Made by a program: the position numbers and the translations under genes. Of a DNA stretch of 64,000 bases, positions 34,400 through 45,525 are shown in pieces. Under the pieces are notes generated by a model. It did not search any database, was not told where the DNA came from, and saw nothing but the letters and a program-made list of their open reading frames with translations. This DNA comes from Marchantia polymorpha subsp. ruderalis (taxonomy: Eukaryota; Streptophyta; Marchantiopsida; Marchantiales; Marchantiaceae), in contig AP031352.1 in the NCBI GenBank assembly GCA_037833965.1, positions 13,062,501 through 13,126,500 on the forward strand, read 5' to 3'. Positions within the stretch are counted from its first letter, which is position 1, and every line of letters starts with the position of its first letter.

Positions 34400-34421
34400 A
34401 AAAGAAGTTGTCGGCTCCTTA

Positions 34422-36746
34422 TGTAATAACCCACCAAAGGCTAAAACTGCAGTATGGTGGTAAAAAGATCGAACCCACAGGGACAGAGGCAACACACAGA
34501 GTAAAAGTGTCACGTTTAACAGACTTTTGGTAGAGTTTGAATTCTAGGCAACTGTCACTCCCAGAATACTGTAGTGCTCGACTCGGAGGCTCGACTCGGA
34601 GGAGGAACTCAACTCGGAGGATGCTCGGAGGATGCACGGTACAGCTTGGTCACTCAACACACACACACACACACCTGAAACTGGCAAAAAGCACAACTCG
34701 GAGGTCGGTCAGGACCTCCGCTTCGGATTTCAGGAGGAAAGTGTCTCGCAAGTTCACTCAGAGGTTCTGCAGGAAGTGCCTCCCACTCCGGCTTTTACTG
34801 CCCTTCCGCCAGGAACTAGCGGGGGTACCCGGACTGGACTTCTCACTTCGGAACGAAGCCTCTACGTACGCCGTGGACGTCACCCTCGACTATCACACAA
34901 AACGCAGGGAGTGCAGACCCGACTGAGAACTTTACTGAAAACACGATCCAGTAACACACACACAACCTGAATTACAAACCAAGGTTTACACGAAGTAATG
35001 AAACTTCACATTGGCATTCAGGGGAAACTTCCCGTAGGAGTACAATCAGGATATGTCACTCGAAGGAGTAAGGGGGAACTGTTCAAGTCTCTAACTCGCA
35101 GCCGGCTCTGAGCATCAGAAATCACCCGCAGGTGCAGATCCGCACTACTCAAGTCTCTAACCGGGTGCGAGCTCTGAACATTCAGCCGAAGGCCTTCAAC
35201 TACAACATACGGTAACTTCGCTATGCTGCAGCTTCTCTACGTGGTGCCAGGACCAAAATGCACAAACACGCCAAGAAAGTGAGTTCCTGATCTGCACTTC
35301 CGAAACTGGAAGAGTCAAAAGGCAAAACGCCTTGAACTACTTTATACCTTCTAAGGTCCTAACTAACACTACACTACCCGCTAGGGTGCGAGCCGCAACA
35401 GATCCTACACCTGAGAAGTCGGCGGCTACCTTCCCCTCTAACTTACAACCTAAATCTAACCCTAACCCTAAATCTAAATCCTAAGCCTACTGTACAGAGC
35501 CGCCAGCGTCTTTACATCCGAGATCTGAGGCTGAATATTTGCAGGCATGCGTGGCCGACTGAGATCAACGGCCCCACCAAATTTCAGATCCATCCGACCG
35601 TCCATCGCAGAGATATGGACTCCGCAAGATCTCTGAACCGCATCCGGTTTTCCGACTCCGAGTTTGCCGACTTGAAGTTCGCCGACCTCGAGTTCGCCGA
35701 CCTCAAGTTCGCCGACTCCGAGTTCTCCGAAGGCGTTGACCGCCGAAGACGCACTTCCGCACCTTTGCCTATTTGTAACAGTCACTTCCGACACCCATAA
35801 CTCACAGATCCTTGATCTGTTTCAAGAGTTCTTGGGCTCGTTGGAACGAGCGCGTCAAGCTCTTTCTAACGAGACCCTAACTGAGTCAAACCGTTACGAG
35901 TTGAAAGAGTTATGCCAGTTTTATCCTTCGCCGAAGGCACACTGTCGAAGGCTTGTTATCTGTTATCGCCGAAGGCGCCCGCACGATGTTTCGCCGACTC
36001 CGAGTTCTCTGACCTCAAGTTTTCCGACTTGAAGTTCGCCGACCTCGAGTTCGCCGACCTCAAGTTTTCCGACCTCGAGTTTGCTGACTTGAAGTTCTTT
36101 GACCTCGAGTTCGCCGATCTCAAGTTCTCCGACCTCGAGTTCGCCGACCTCAAGTTTTCCGACCTCGAGTTTGCTGACTTGAAGTTCTTTGACCTCGAGT
36201 TCGCCGATCTCAAGTTCTCCGACCTCGAGTTCGCCGACCTCAAGTTTTCCGACCTCGAGTTCTCCGACCTCGAGTTTGCCGACTTGAAGTTGACCCGAAG
36301 ACGTCCGTCGCCGAAGGCGAACATCTAGGGCCGAAGGTGGATATTCTGCTGACGACGAACTCCTTCCGCCTATCCGTAGGCGTTGTCCTTCGCATCTTCC
36401 GACAGTCACAACTCCCTGAGTCCTCATCCGTTCCAGGCTTTCTTGGGCTCGTTAGAACGAGCGCGTCGAGTTCTTTCCAACAAAACCCTAAGTAACTCAA
36501 GGCGTTAAGAATTGAGGAAGTTATGAGTGATCTACCGCCGAAGGTGCTCGAAGCGAGTCCTGCAGCGTGAACCGCCCGTTCCATTCCAAGTGTTCCACTG
36601 TGGCCTAAGCCCAAAACCCCTTGACTGTCCTCGATCCTCTTTTTACTCTGGCTTTGCGTACCGATTACTATTTACAGCTGCTACCACGGTACTTACTAAT
36701 CAAAAATGTTCTAATTCCGACGAAAAACAAAAAGTGGGTTACCACA
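34422..36746 (-). mobile_element. Element F, LTR copy 2 (2325 bp)
   Basis: Repeats 31462-33786 with an offset of exactly 2960 bases; every segment I compared is identical, including the minisatellite (35991-36292), telomere-like patch (35449-35484) and TATA region (35340-35346). With the following internal piece it makes a head-to-tail LTR-internal-LTR-internal array. Confidence 0.92.
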
Positions 36747-37318
36747 TGCCCCCCTCCTCAATTGTGAGCGCCCACGCGAACATTTGGCTTGAGGGTCTGC
36801 CATTGGTGATCCTGTCAACGGATTGCTCCTAGGTTGGCCTGACCCAGGAAGAGTTCCTGTCGGAGGGATTTCCAATAGAACCGTTAGCTCAATGCTTGCA
36901 GTAGGTGAACGAGAACACCCTTGGCTCCCAGCAATCGGCGATGGCGATCTTTCTACAGAGTTCTCACTTTGAGTCTTCTTTGTAGTTCGCCGTTTTTCTT
37001 CTACGGCTTCCTTTTTTTTTTTTTTTTTTTTCCGAATCTCGACGGAGCTTACGTGTGGCTCTCGCACTCAGGTCCCCCACACCATCGCTCGTCGACATTC
37101 ACCGAGCATTCATCTCAAAAGTTCACTCAGAGGCTCTGCAGGTAGTGACTCCCACTCCGGCTTTTACAGCCCTTCCGCCAGGAACTAGCGTAGGGAACCC
37201 GGACTGGACTTCCCACTTCGGAACGAAGCCTCTTCATACGCCGTGGACGTCACCCTCGACTCACACCAAACGTAGGGAGTACAGGCCCGACTGAGGACTT
37301 AACTGAGATTGCTGCTCA
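36747..37318 (-). mobile_element. Element F internal region, copy 2, truncated
   Basis: Identical to 33787-34358 up to GCTGCTCAA near 37311-37319, where F sequence stops and plus-strand E-family LTR sequence (TCATTCTCGACG) begins. The PBS and the expected third LTR are missing. It includes the second gag remnant (about 36810-37078) and a poly-T run (37011-37031). Confidence 0.88.
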
Positions 37319-40300
37319 ATCATTCTCGACGTCGTCGCACAGGAGATTTCTTGTTGATTGAGGGAGAAGTGAGTGCGCGTGATTTGGAATTGAGAGCGAT
37401 TAGAGTTTGTCGAGAGAGAAAGAAGCGCGGGCAGTGCGGAAGTAGAATGAGCGGGCGAGCGAACCCCAGGAACGCAAGGACGAGACCGAGCAGATTGCGG
37501 ATGGTGCCGCTTCGCTTGCCGCAGAACGGGCTGCGCGCTTTTGAGGAGCGCTTAATAGCAAGAAAGCTCGATTTCTTGCTATGGGGATGGAATTACATCT
37601 GCGCGAATATGGTGCGCGAGTGGCTAGAGCCACAGGGACCACCCTCGCGCGGATTGCGTCCGCATGTTGACTGGTGGACAGTCCAAGATTGGGCGCAGGC
37701 GTTGGGCAGATGTGCTGGCATGCCAGGGCATCTCCTTTTCGACAGTGAGAGCATCAAGGTGACCAAGCAAGAAGAGGCGCAATTTGTGGAGCTGTTCAAG
37801 ACCGGGAGGTCTACCAAGAATGGGTACAGGACCCGTGATTACAAGGATCGATTTCGCCGGACTCTGTCCGCGGCGCTGATGCAATTACTGCAGCCGCACC
37901 GCGCCTGCTACATCACATTGTGGCAGGTCTCTTTTGTGGAGTGCGTCATCGAGGGAACTCCAATTCACTGGGCGAGCATCCTGCACAGGGTGATGCGACA
38001 GCACGCGTTTGAGGAGAAGGGGGGAACTCTAAACCATCTTTCTCCTTTCCTCATCAATTTTTATCGACAGCGGAATTGTTTGACAGCGGCGGAGCTTGAA
38101 CATTTTCCGCCATTGTCCATCGACCATCCCGGGAAGTATGTGCGGGAGAACGAGGTCGACACTGATGCGGAGGAGTCACCGACTTCTACCCCATCAAGAC
38201 GGAGGGATGAAGGGAGACACACCCCTGCAGCGCGAGTGCCGCGGAAGCGGCGATGGAGGGAAGAGTCCGAAGAGGAGCAGCATCAAGAACCCTCTGCTCC
38301 CATTCGACCGCGGCCGCTGTGCGAGCCATACAGCCGGCCGAAGCAGAAGGCACGCAGACTGGTGTTACCAGCTGACAGTGCAGACACGGCGACGATTGCG
38401 ACGGAGATAGGAAGTGCGTCGCCAGAAAGGCGAGAGGAAGCGCGGACGACCCAAGGAACAACGGGCCACGCTGCAACCTCGTCGGGAGAGAGGCCGCCTA
38501 CGGGCCAAGGGCCTCCGGAGTTACCACGTGCGATGCGGACAGATGTTCCGTTTGCGCACAGGCGAACCTCCGCGGACGGACGAGCCTCCGCGGACCGGCG
38601 AACACAAGTGGACGTGGATCTACGCTTACGCGTGGGAAGGAGCAGTCCGCCTGTGCACAGGCGCTCACCTGTGCACAGGTCGCCTGTGCACAGGTCGCCT
38701 GTGCACAGGACACCTCCACACGTGCCGCCTGTGCACAGGCAAGAATCACCCCCGTTCCAACGTAGGAAGGGGAAGGAGCCGGCGGAAGAACCGCCTACGA
38801 GACACCGGCCCTCGGGGCCAGACCCTCCGGCGCACCACGCGCCGCAATTTGCGCCTTCGGCGCCAGGGCCTTCGAGCAGAGGAGATACGAGCAGAGAGCG
38901 TGCGGAGGCCGCACCGTCGGCGGGAAGTCCGCCGATAGATGCGCCTTCGGCGGTAGGGCCTATAGGCCAAGGAACATCGGGCGTGCGGCCCCCGGCCATG
39001 TCGCCTTCGGCGATAGATGTCCGCGGCGCTACGCCTGCGACGGACAAGGCGCCGGCAAATGCGCCTGCGCACGGGCCGGGCACAGCCCCCACGGACCGAT
39101 CGAGGGAGCAGCAGACGGAGGAGCGGAGTGATTGTCCGCGGGATGAAATCTCGATGCGCGATGCGCAATCCAACCCCGCGCAGCCACCCTCCGCTCAATC
39201 GCCTTCGGCGACGGACGACGGCGACAGAGAGAATGCGGTAGGCAATCAACCAGCGAGCGACGGGGATGCCGCTCGGATACATTCGCCTTCCGCCTTAGAC
39301 ATTTTGGCGACGAGCAGCGAGGCTGCAGCCGTGCCTTCGCAGGCAGCACACGTCGAGGACGTGCAGCCCCACTCGGGGCAGTCGCCGACGCAATCAATGG
39401 CGACTGAAATTCTCCACTCGGATGATGACGACGGAGGCTCCACGGAAGAAATGTCAGGAGCAGAAGACACCGAGGAGGAGGAGGAGGAAATTGTTGGAGC
39501 GCCGGCGGCGGCGCTCTCTGAGCAGGTGATTCCGTTGCTGCGGTACTTGGATCGCAAGGTCGATAAATACGCCGACCCACTCCAGCCGGGATCTTACATC
39601 GAGTTAGTGCGCAGGCGGACTCGCACTAAAGTCCACACCAGCAAGCTATTAGCTAGAGTGGACCAGGAGTTGAGGGACTTGAAGGAGAAGCATGAGTGCT
39701 TGTGGGGACAGTACAAGCTTAATCAGAAATTCTACAAGCACTCCGAGAAGATGAAGGATGAGAAACTGGGCGAGCTCACCAAAGAGCAGGTGAAGGTCAA
39801 GGAAGCACTCAACTCTGAGCAGGCCCAGAATCGGATTTTGTCAGAGGAGCTCGTGCGACAGACGCGGTTGTTGGAACAATGTCAGCTCGCACGGCAGGCG
39901 GATGAAGAATTAATCCGCAGGTTGCAGTCAGAGTGTGGCGAATTGAGAGCGCAACGTGCCGAAGCCGAATCGCAATTAGTGACGATTGAAGAGGATCGCA
40001 GGAAGGAGGCGGATCGCACGAAGGTGGAGACGGCGAGGCGAGTCGCCCACTGTCTCAAGGGCTACGCCCACTGGGAAGTGAAGGCGCAGGAGAAACTCAC
40101 ACTGCGTGAGTTTGAATTGCGCGCAGCCGGGTTGTTGTCAGGCGACAGTAGGAGTCGGCGGAAGGTAGCGAAGAAGCTCGAGGCCTTTCTGTCGAAGGCA
40201 CAGGATACCATGTCCGCCCTCGAGGGGGAGGTGTCCGCGGCGTTGCAGCGTTTGGGACTGCGCAGTCGAGCGGAAGAGTGGTAGGGTAGGGAGTTAGTGC

Positions 40301-41385
40301 GCGGCAGTCGGCCGCGCAGGAGACGTAGTACAGGTTCCGCGGAGTGTAGTGTAGCGTGGTTCCGTGCAGGCGTGTAGCGTAGTACAGTGTAGTGTTAGGT
40401 AGGACTTAGAAGGTATAAAATAGTTCCCGGCGTTTTGCCTGGGGTTCTTTCCCATCAGAAGTGCAGATCAGGAACCCATTTCCTTTGCGTGTTTGTGTCC
40501 TTGAGTTCTGTCACCACGCACGAGGAGTTACAACTTAGCGTTCCGCATTTTGTAGCTGAAGGCCTTCGGCCGAATGTTCAGAGCTAGTACATTGGTTAGA
40601 GACTTGAGTAGATCGGATCTGCACCTGCGGGTGATTGCCGATGCTCAGAGCCAGTGACTAGTTAGATACTTGAACAGTTTCGCCCCTACTCCTTCGAGTG
40701 TTTCTTTCCGATTGTACTCCTTGGGATTTTTCCCCTGAATGCCAAAGTGAAGTTTTGCTACTTCGTGTAAGCCTTGGTTGTAAATTCAGGTTACGCTGCA
40801 GCAGGTGCCTTGAGGGTAACCCCTGTAGTATTTCTGGGAATGACAAGTGCCTGAGAATTCAAACTCTTCAATAGACTGTTGTTGTGTTACTGGAATGTTT
40901 CTCAGTGAGTCCTTCAGTGCGGACCTGTGTTCTCTGCGCGTTTTGTGAGTTGAGAGTGTTGTTCACCGCGTAGGAGTGACTTCGATCCGAAGTAGGCAGT
41001 CCAAACCGGGTTTCCTACACTAGCAGCAAGCTAGTGGAAGTGTTGTAAAAGCCGGAGTTGGAAGTCACTGCCCGCAGCTTTGCCGAGTGTGCTCGTGAGA
41101 GACTTTCCCCCTGAAATCTTGAAGTAGAGGTCCTAACGGATCTCTGGGTTGTGTTTCTGTAGTTTCAGGTGTGTGTGTGTGTGTGTGTTACGCTGCACTG
41201 TGCGACCTCCGAGTGCGCTCCGAGTGGACACTTGCAGTATTTCTGGGAGTGACAGTCGCCTGAGAATTCAAACTCCTCAATAGTCTGTTAAATGTGACAC
41301 TTTGTACCCTGTGTGTTCCTCTGTCCCTGTGGGTTCGACCTTTCTACCACTATATTGCAGTTTTAGCCTTTAGTGGGTTATTACA
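37319..41385 (+). mobile_element. E3: plus-strand E-family LTR, 5'-truncated
   Basis: It begins inside U3 just upstream of the reading frame and ends GGGTTATTACA at 41385, followed by reverse E2 sequence (CTGCGCGCAATTC). TATA is at 40414-40420, and the post-TATA hairpin (40426-40442) has one mismatch. A GT microsatellite lies near 41169-41188. The LTR start and the first 1.2 kb or so are missing at the junction with F. The expected target duplication cannot be checked because the left end is lost. Confidence 0.88.
37447..40284 (+). CDS. LTR-E3 U3 reading frame, nearly full length (945 codons from MSGRAN)
   Basis: An uninterrupted frame homologous throughout to the 49086-51971 copy; the open frame extends upstream to 37309 but I prefer ATG 37447, which matches the start conserved in family C. 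It ends early at a TAG after RSRAEEW where the other copies read CAG, removing about 37 C-terminal residues. It has an extra PVHRSPVHRSP unit compared with other copies. Features in order: transposon-protein-like N-terminus, KRRW basic patch, proline-rich middle, EEEEEE acidic run, LLRYLDRK, coiled coil, GYAHWEV. Function is unknown. Confidence 0.75.
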   Translation: MSGRANPRNARTRPSRLRMVPLRLPQNGLRAFEERLIARKLDFLLWGWNYICANMVREWLEPQGPPSRGLRPHVDWWTVQDWAQALGRCAGMPGHLLFDSESIKVTKQEEAQFVELFKTGRSTKNGYRTRDYKDRFRRTLSAALMQLLQPHRACYITLWQVSFVECVIEGTPIHWASILHRVMRQHAFEEKGGTLNHLSPFLINFYRQRNCLTAAELEHFPPLSIDHPGKYVRENEVDTDAEESPTSTPSRRRDEGRHTPAARVPRKRRWREESEEEQHQEPSAPIRPRPLCEPYSRPKQKARRLVLPADSADTATIATEIGSASPERREEARTTQGTTGHAATSSGERPPTGQGPPELPRAMRTDVPFAHRRTSADGRASADRRTQVDVDLRLRVGRSSPPVHRRSPVHRSPVHRSPVHRTPPHVPPVHRQESPPFQRRKGKEPAEEPPTRHRPSGPDPPAHHAPQFAPSAPGPSSRGDTSRERAEAAPSAGSPPIDAPSAVGPIGQGTSGVRPPAMSPSAIDVRGATPATDKAPANAPAHGPGTAPTDRSREQQTEERSDCPRDEISMRDAQSNPAQPPSAQSPSATDDGDRENAVGNQPASDGDAARIHSPSALDILATSSEAAAVPSQAAHVEDVQPHSGQSPTQSMATEILHSDDDDGGSTEEMSGAEDTEEEEEEIVGAPAAALSEQVIPLLRYLDRKVDKYADPLQPGSYIELVRRRTRTKVHTSKLLARVDQELRDLKEKHECLWGQYKLNQKFYKHSEKMKDEKLGELTKEQVKVKEALNSEQAQNRILSEELVRQTRLLEQCQLARQADEELIRRLQSECGELRAQRAEAESQLVTIEEDRRKEADRTKVETARRVAHCLKGYAHWEVKAQEKLTLREFELRAAGLLSGDSRSRRKVAKKLEAFLSKAQDTMSALEGEVSAALQRLGLRSRAEEW

Positions 41386-44053
41386 CTGCGCGCAATTCAA
41401 ACTCACGCAGTGTGAGTTTCTCCTGCGCCTTCACTTCCCAGTGGGCGTAGCCCTTGAGACAGTGGGCGACACGCCTCGCCGTCTCCACCTTCGTGCGATC
41501 CGCCTCCTTCCTGCGATCCTCTTCAATTATCACTAATTGCGATTCGGCTTCAGCACGTTGCGCTCTCAATTCGCCACACTCTGACTGTAACCTGCGGATT
41601 AACTCTTCATCCGCCTGCCGTGCGAGCTGACATTGTTCCAACAACCGCGTCTGTCGCACGAGCTCCTCTTACAAAATCCGATTCTGGGCCTGCTCAGAAA
41701 TGAGTGCTTCCTTGACCTTCACCTGCTCCTTGGTGAGCTCGTCCAGTTTCTCATCCTTCATCTTCTCGGAGTGCTTGTAGAATTTCTGATTAAGTTTGTA
41801 CTGACCCCACAAGCATGCATGCTTCTCCTTCAATTCCCTCAACTCCTGGTCCACTCTAGCTAACAGCTTGCTGGTGTGGACTTTAGTGCGAGTCCGCCTG
41901 CGCACTAACTCGATGTAAGATCCCGGCTGGAGTGGGTCGGCGTATTTATCGACCTTGCGATCCAAGTACCTCAGCAACGGAATCACCTGCTCAGAGAGCG
42001 CCGCCGCCGGCGCTCCAACAATTTCCTCCTCCTCCTCCTCGGTGTCTTCTGCTCCTGACATTTCTTCCGTGGAGCCTCCGTCGTCATCATCCGAGTGGAG
42101 AATTTCAGTCGCCATTGATTGCGTCGGCGACTGCCCCGAGTGGGGCTGCACGTCATCGACGTGTGTTGCCTACGAAGGCACGGCTGCAGCCTCGCTGCTC
42201 GTCGCCAAAATGTCTAAGGCGGAAGGCGAATGTACCCGAGCGGCATCCCCGTCGCTCGCTTGTTGGTTGTCTACCGCGTCCTCTCTGCCGCCGTCGTCCG
42301 CCGCCGAAGGCGATCGAGTGGAGGGTGGCTGCGCGGGGTTTGATTGCGCATCGCGCATCGAAATTTCATCCCGCGGACAGTCACTCCGCTCCACCGTCTG
42401 TTGCTGCTCCCTTGATCGGTCCGTGGGGGCTGTGCCCGGCCCGTGCGCAGGCGCAATTGCCGGCGCCTTGTCCGCCGCAGGCGTAGCGCCGCGGACATCC
42501 ATCGCCGAAGGCGACATGGCCGGGGGCCGCTCGCCCGATGTCCCTTGGCCTATAGGCCCTACCGCCGAAGGCGCATCTATCGGCGGACTTCCCGCCGATG
42601 GTGCAGCCTCCGCACGCTCCCTGCTCGTATCTCCTCGGCTCGAAGGCCCTGGCGCCGAAGGCGCAAATTGCGGCGCGTGGTGCGCCGGAGGGTCTGGCCC
42701 CGAGGGCCGGTGTCTCGTAGGCGGTTCTTCCGCCGGCTCCTTCCCCTTCCTACGTTGGAACGGGGGTGATTCTTGCCTGTGCACAGGCGGCACGTGTGGA
42801 GGTGTCCTGTGCACAGGCGACCTGTGCACAGGTGAGCGCCTGTGCACAGGCGGACTGCTCCTTCCCACGCGTAAGCGTAGATCCACGTCCACTTGTGATC
42901 GCCTGTCCGCGGAGGCTCGTCCGTCCGCGGAGGCTCGTCTGTGCGCAAACGGAACATCTGTCCGCATCGCACGTGGTAACTCCGGAGGCCCTTGGCCCGT
43001 AGGCGGCCTCTCTCCCGTCGAGGTTGCAGCGTGGCCCGTTGCTCCTGCGGTCGTCCGCGCTTCCTCATGCTTCTCTGGCGACGCACTTCCTTTCTCCGTC
43101 GCAATCGTCGCCGTGTCCGCACTGTCGGCTGGTAACACCAGTCTGCGTGCCTTCTGCTTCGGCCGGCTGTATGACTCGCACAGCGGCCGCGGTCGAATGG
43201 GAGCAGAGGGTTCTTGATGCTGCTCCTCTTCAGACTCTTCCCTCCATCGCCGCTTCCGCGGCACTCGTGCTGCAGGAGTGTGTCTCCCTTCGTCCCTCCG
43301 CCTTGATGGGGTAGAAGTCGGTGACTCCTCTGCATCAGTGTCGACCTCATTCTCCCGCACATACTTCCCGGGATGGTCGATGGACAATGGCGGAAAATGT
43401 TCAAGCTCCGCCGCTGTCAAACAATTCCGCTGTCGATAAAAATTGATGAGGAAAGGAGAAAGATGGTTTAGAGTTCCCCCCTTCTCCTCAAACGCGTGCT
43501 GTCGCATCACCCTGTGCAGGATGCTCGCCCAGTGAATTGGAGTTCCCTCGATGACGCACTCCACAAAAGAGACCTGCCACAATGTGATGTAGCAGGCGCG
43601 GTGCGGCTGCAGTAATTGCATCAGCGCCGCGGACAAAGTCCGACGAAATCGATCCTTGTAATCACGGGTCCTGTACCCATTCTTGGTAGACCTCCCGGTC
43701 TTGAACAGCTCCACGAATTGCGCCTCTTCCTGCTTGGTCACCTTGATGCTCTCACTGTCGAAAAGGAGATGCCCTGGCATGCCAGCACATCTTCCCAACG
43801 CCTGCGCCCAATCTTGGACTGTCCACCGATCAACATGCGGACGCAATCCGCGCGAGGGTGGTCCCTGTGGCTCTAGCCACTCGCGCACCATATTCGCACA
43901 GATTTAGTTCCATCCCCATAGCAAGAAATCGAGCTTTCTTGCTATTAAGCGCTCCTCGAAAGCGCGCAGCCCGTTCTGTGGTAGGCGAAGTGGCACCATC
44001 CGCAATCTGCTCGGTCTCGTCATTGCGTTCCTGGGGTTCGCTCGCCCGCTCAT
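41386..44053 (-). pseudogene. LTR-E2 U3 reading frame, broken
   Basis: Same protein in reverse, with ATG 44053 as the conserved start. It is interrupted by TAA after WGWN (43901 region, other copies TAC), by TAG after AAAVPS (about 42170, other copies CAG) and by TAA after QNRIL (about 41669, other copies TCA). The 3' end is lost at 41386 (after FELRA) because of the E3 insertion and the following deletion. Confidence 0.85.
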
Positions 44054-45168
44054 TCTACTTCCGCACCGCCCGAGCTTCTTTCTCTCTCGGCAAACTCTAA
44101 TCGCCCTCAATTCCAAATCACGCGCATTCACTTCTCCCTCAATCAACAAGAAATCTCCTGTGCGACGACGTCGAGAATGTTTAGCAGCCAGCAGATGGAT
44201 GCGCGTAGCGCGCACAAGAGATTGGAATCGCGAATTCAAGAATGGGACGTTCTCCGCCGCCCGGTCGAAGGTCATGGTCGGCTCTTGCTCGTGAAGAACG
44301 TCTCACTTGATGGCCGCGCCGGCTGTACGCTGGAACGGTCTTCGCTCTCACGCGCGGCTTCACGCTCCGCCGTCGTCGATTAAACTCTCACGCTCGAATT
44401 GGCGGATTTGAACTCCGCGAGCGTATTACCCTGCGGACATGGGGGCGTAGCGCCGAAGGCGAGTTTTCCGCCTTGCGCGGTACACTTGTTCGTACCGCCC
44501 CTCGGCCAATCCCCCTCTGCCTTGACGCGTGTGTCCGCATGTCGGACAAAAGTTCAACTCCTGCCTGTGCGCAGGCAGGAGCCTCGGCGGATGCTCCGCC
44601 GGCGCGGAACTTCATCCTCCTGTGCACAGGCAGTCGCCTGTGCGCAGGCGAATTCCGTGCGCGGCGTCGCGCTGGCGCGGAAGGCGTTGACCGTGGTCAG
44701 CTGTCTCCGTCCAGTCTGTCCGTTCCTGGTCTCTTCGTCGGCGCTTCCGCCGCCGCAACTCCGTCCGTCCAAGAGCGCATCCACCCGTCCCGTCCGCATG
44801 GTCCGTACCGATTTGATTTCTCTGGCGGCTCTTCCGCCGTACGCGGCGCTGCGCTGGCGCGGAAGGCGCCGTACACTTTCTACCTCACAAGGCGCATTTC
44901 TAGGGCCCAAGGCGGATTTTCCGCCGACGCCGAAGCGCCTGTGCACAGGCGAGCGCCTGTGTGTAGGCGGACTTCGCGCCTCCCCTAACCCTACTTCGCC
45001 TGTGCACAGGCGAACGCCTTCGTCCGCGCATAGGACAAAACTTGATTCCCCCTTCCGCGTAGGCGGAATTCGCGCCGGTGGTGAACTCTTTCCGCCGTAG
45101 GCGACCGCCTTCGTTTCTTCCAATAGTGATAACTCCCTAAGTCCTCATCCGTTCCAAGCGTCCTTGGA

Positions 45169-45196
45169 CTCGTTGGACTCAGTGCGTCGAGCTCTT
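45169..45196 (-). promoter_or_regulatory. U3 inverted-repeat module in E2
   Basis: Arms at 45169-45178 (CTCGTTGGAC) and 45196-45205 (TTCCAACGGG). The module sits early in E2's U3 when read on the minus strand, as in K (27438-27474). Confidence 0.6.
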
Positions 45197-45525
45197 TCCA
45201 ACGGGACCCTAACTTGGTCAAGGCGCCCGAGGGTTGACCTAATTATGGAGGGTTTCCCTACAGCCGCGGACGCAACCTCCGAAGGCGGGTTTTGCGCCTT
45301 GCGTCGTAGGGGTCCTAACTGCAGAGCTCGCAGGGAGGGTGGTGCCTGTCCTTACTGCTGCACCCCAAATCCCAGATTCTACGAGATCCCTCGAGAATCC
45401 CCGCGATCTTCCGGATTCACTCCGTTTTGATGTACCGAAGGCTATTTACAATGCTGCCAGGGTACAGTTTTCCAAAAAATGTTTTAATTTCCTCAAAATT
45501 GCCAAAAGTGGGGTACCACAACCTC

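Larger units (their letters stand above)
33787..34421 (-). mobile_element. Element F internal region, copy 1 (635 bp)
   Basis: Read on the minus strand: PBS (34399-34382), a leader containing about 190 bp of LTR-like sequence (34350-34163, matching 31970-31793 of the LTR), a gag start (about 34118 down), a join to the very end of pol, and a polypurine tract (33803-33787). Gag-pol is otherwise absent, so F depends on proteins from other elements. Internal plus two LTRs would be about 5.3 kb. Confidence 0.85.
30601..45520 (-). mobile_element. LTR E2, minus strand, inside E1 gag; carries F and E3
   Basis: It starts TGTAATAACCCACTAAAGG (30601) and ends GTGGGGTACCACA (45520), with perfect duplication ACCTC at 30596-30600 and 45521-45525. 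E2's own sequence is 30601-31461 plus 41386-45520, about 5.0 kb. That is about 400 bp less than K, the missing part corresponding to roughly 23258-23656 of K. No PBS or pol belongs to E2, so it is a solo LTR. Two further insertions (F at 31462; E3 ending at 41385) and a deletion between them explain the gap. Confidence 0.9.

Noticed and set aside
38640-38760. CRISPR-like spaced repeats
   Set aside because: The repeated CTGTGCACAG words lie in frame within the LTR gene with irregular short spacing; no array structure, and the genome is eukaryotic.
41955-43217. Plus-strand 420-codon frame; similar long frames at 24610-25485 and 38283-39173
   Set aside because: They lie antisense to the LTR gene and are kept open by GC-rich codon use on the opposite strand; composition is alanine/glycine/serine with no family features.
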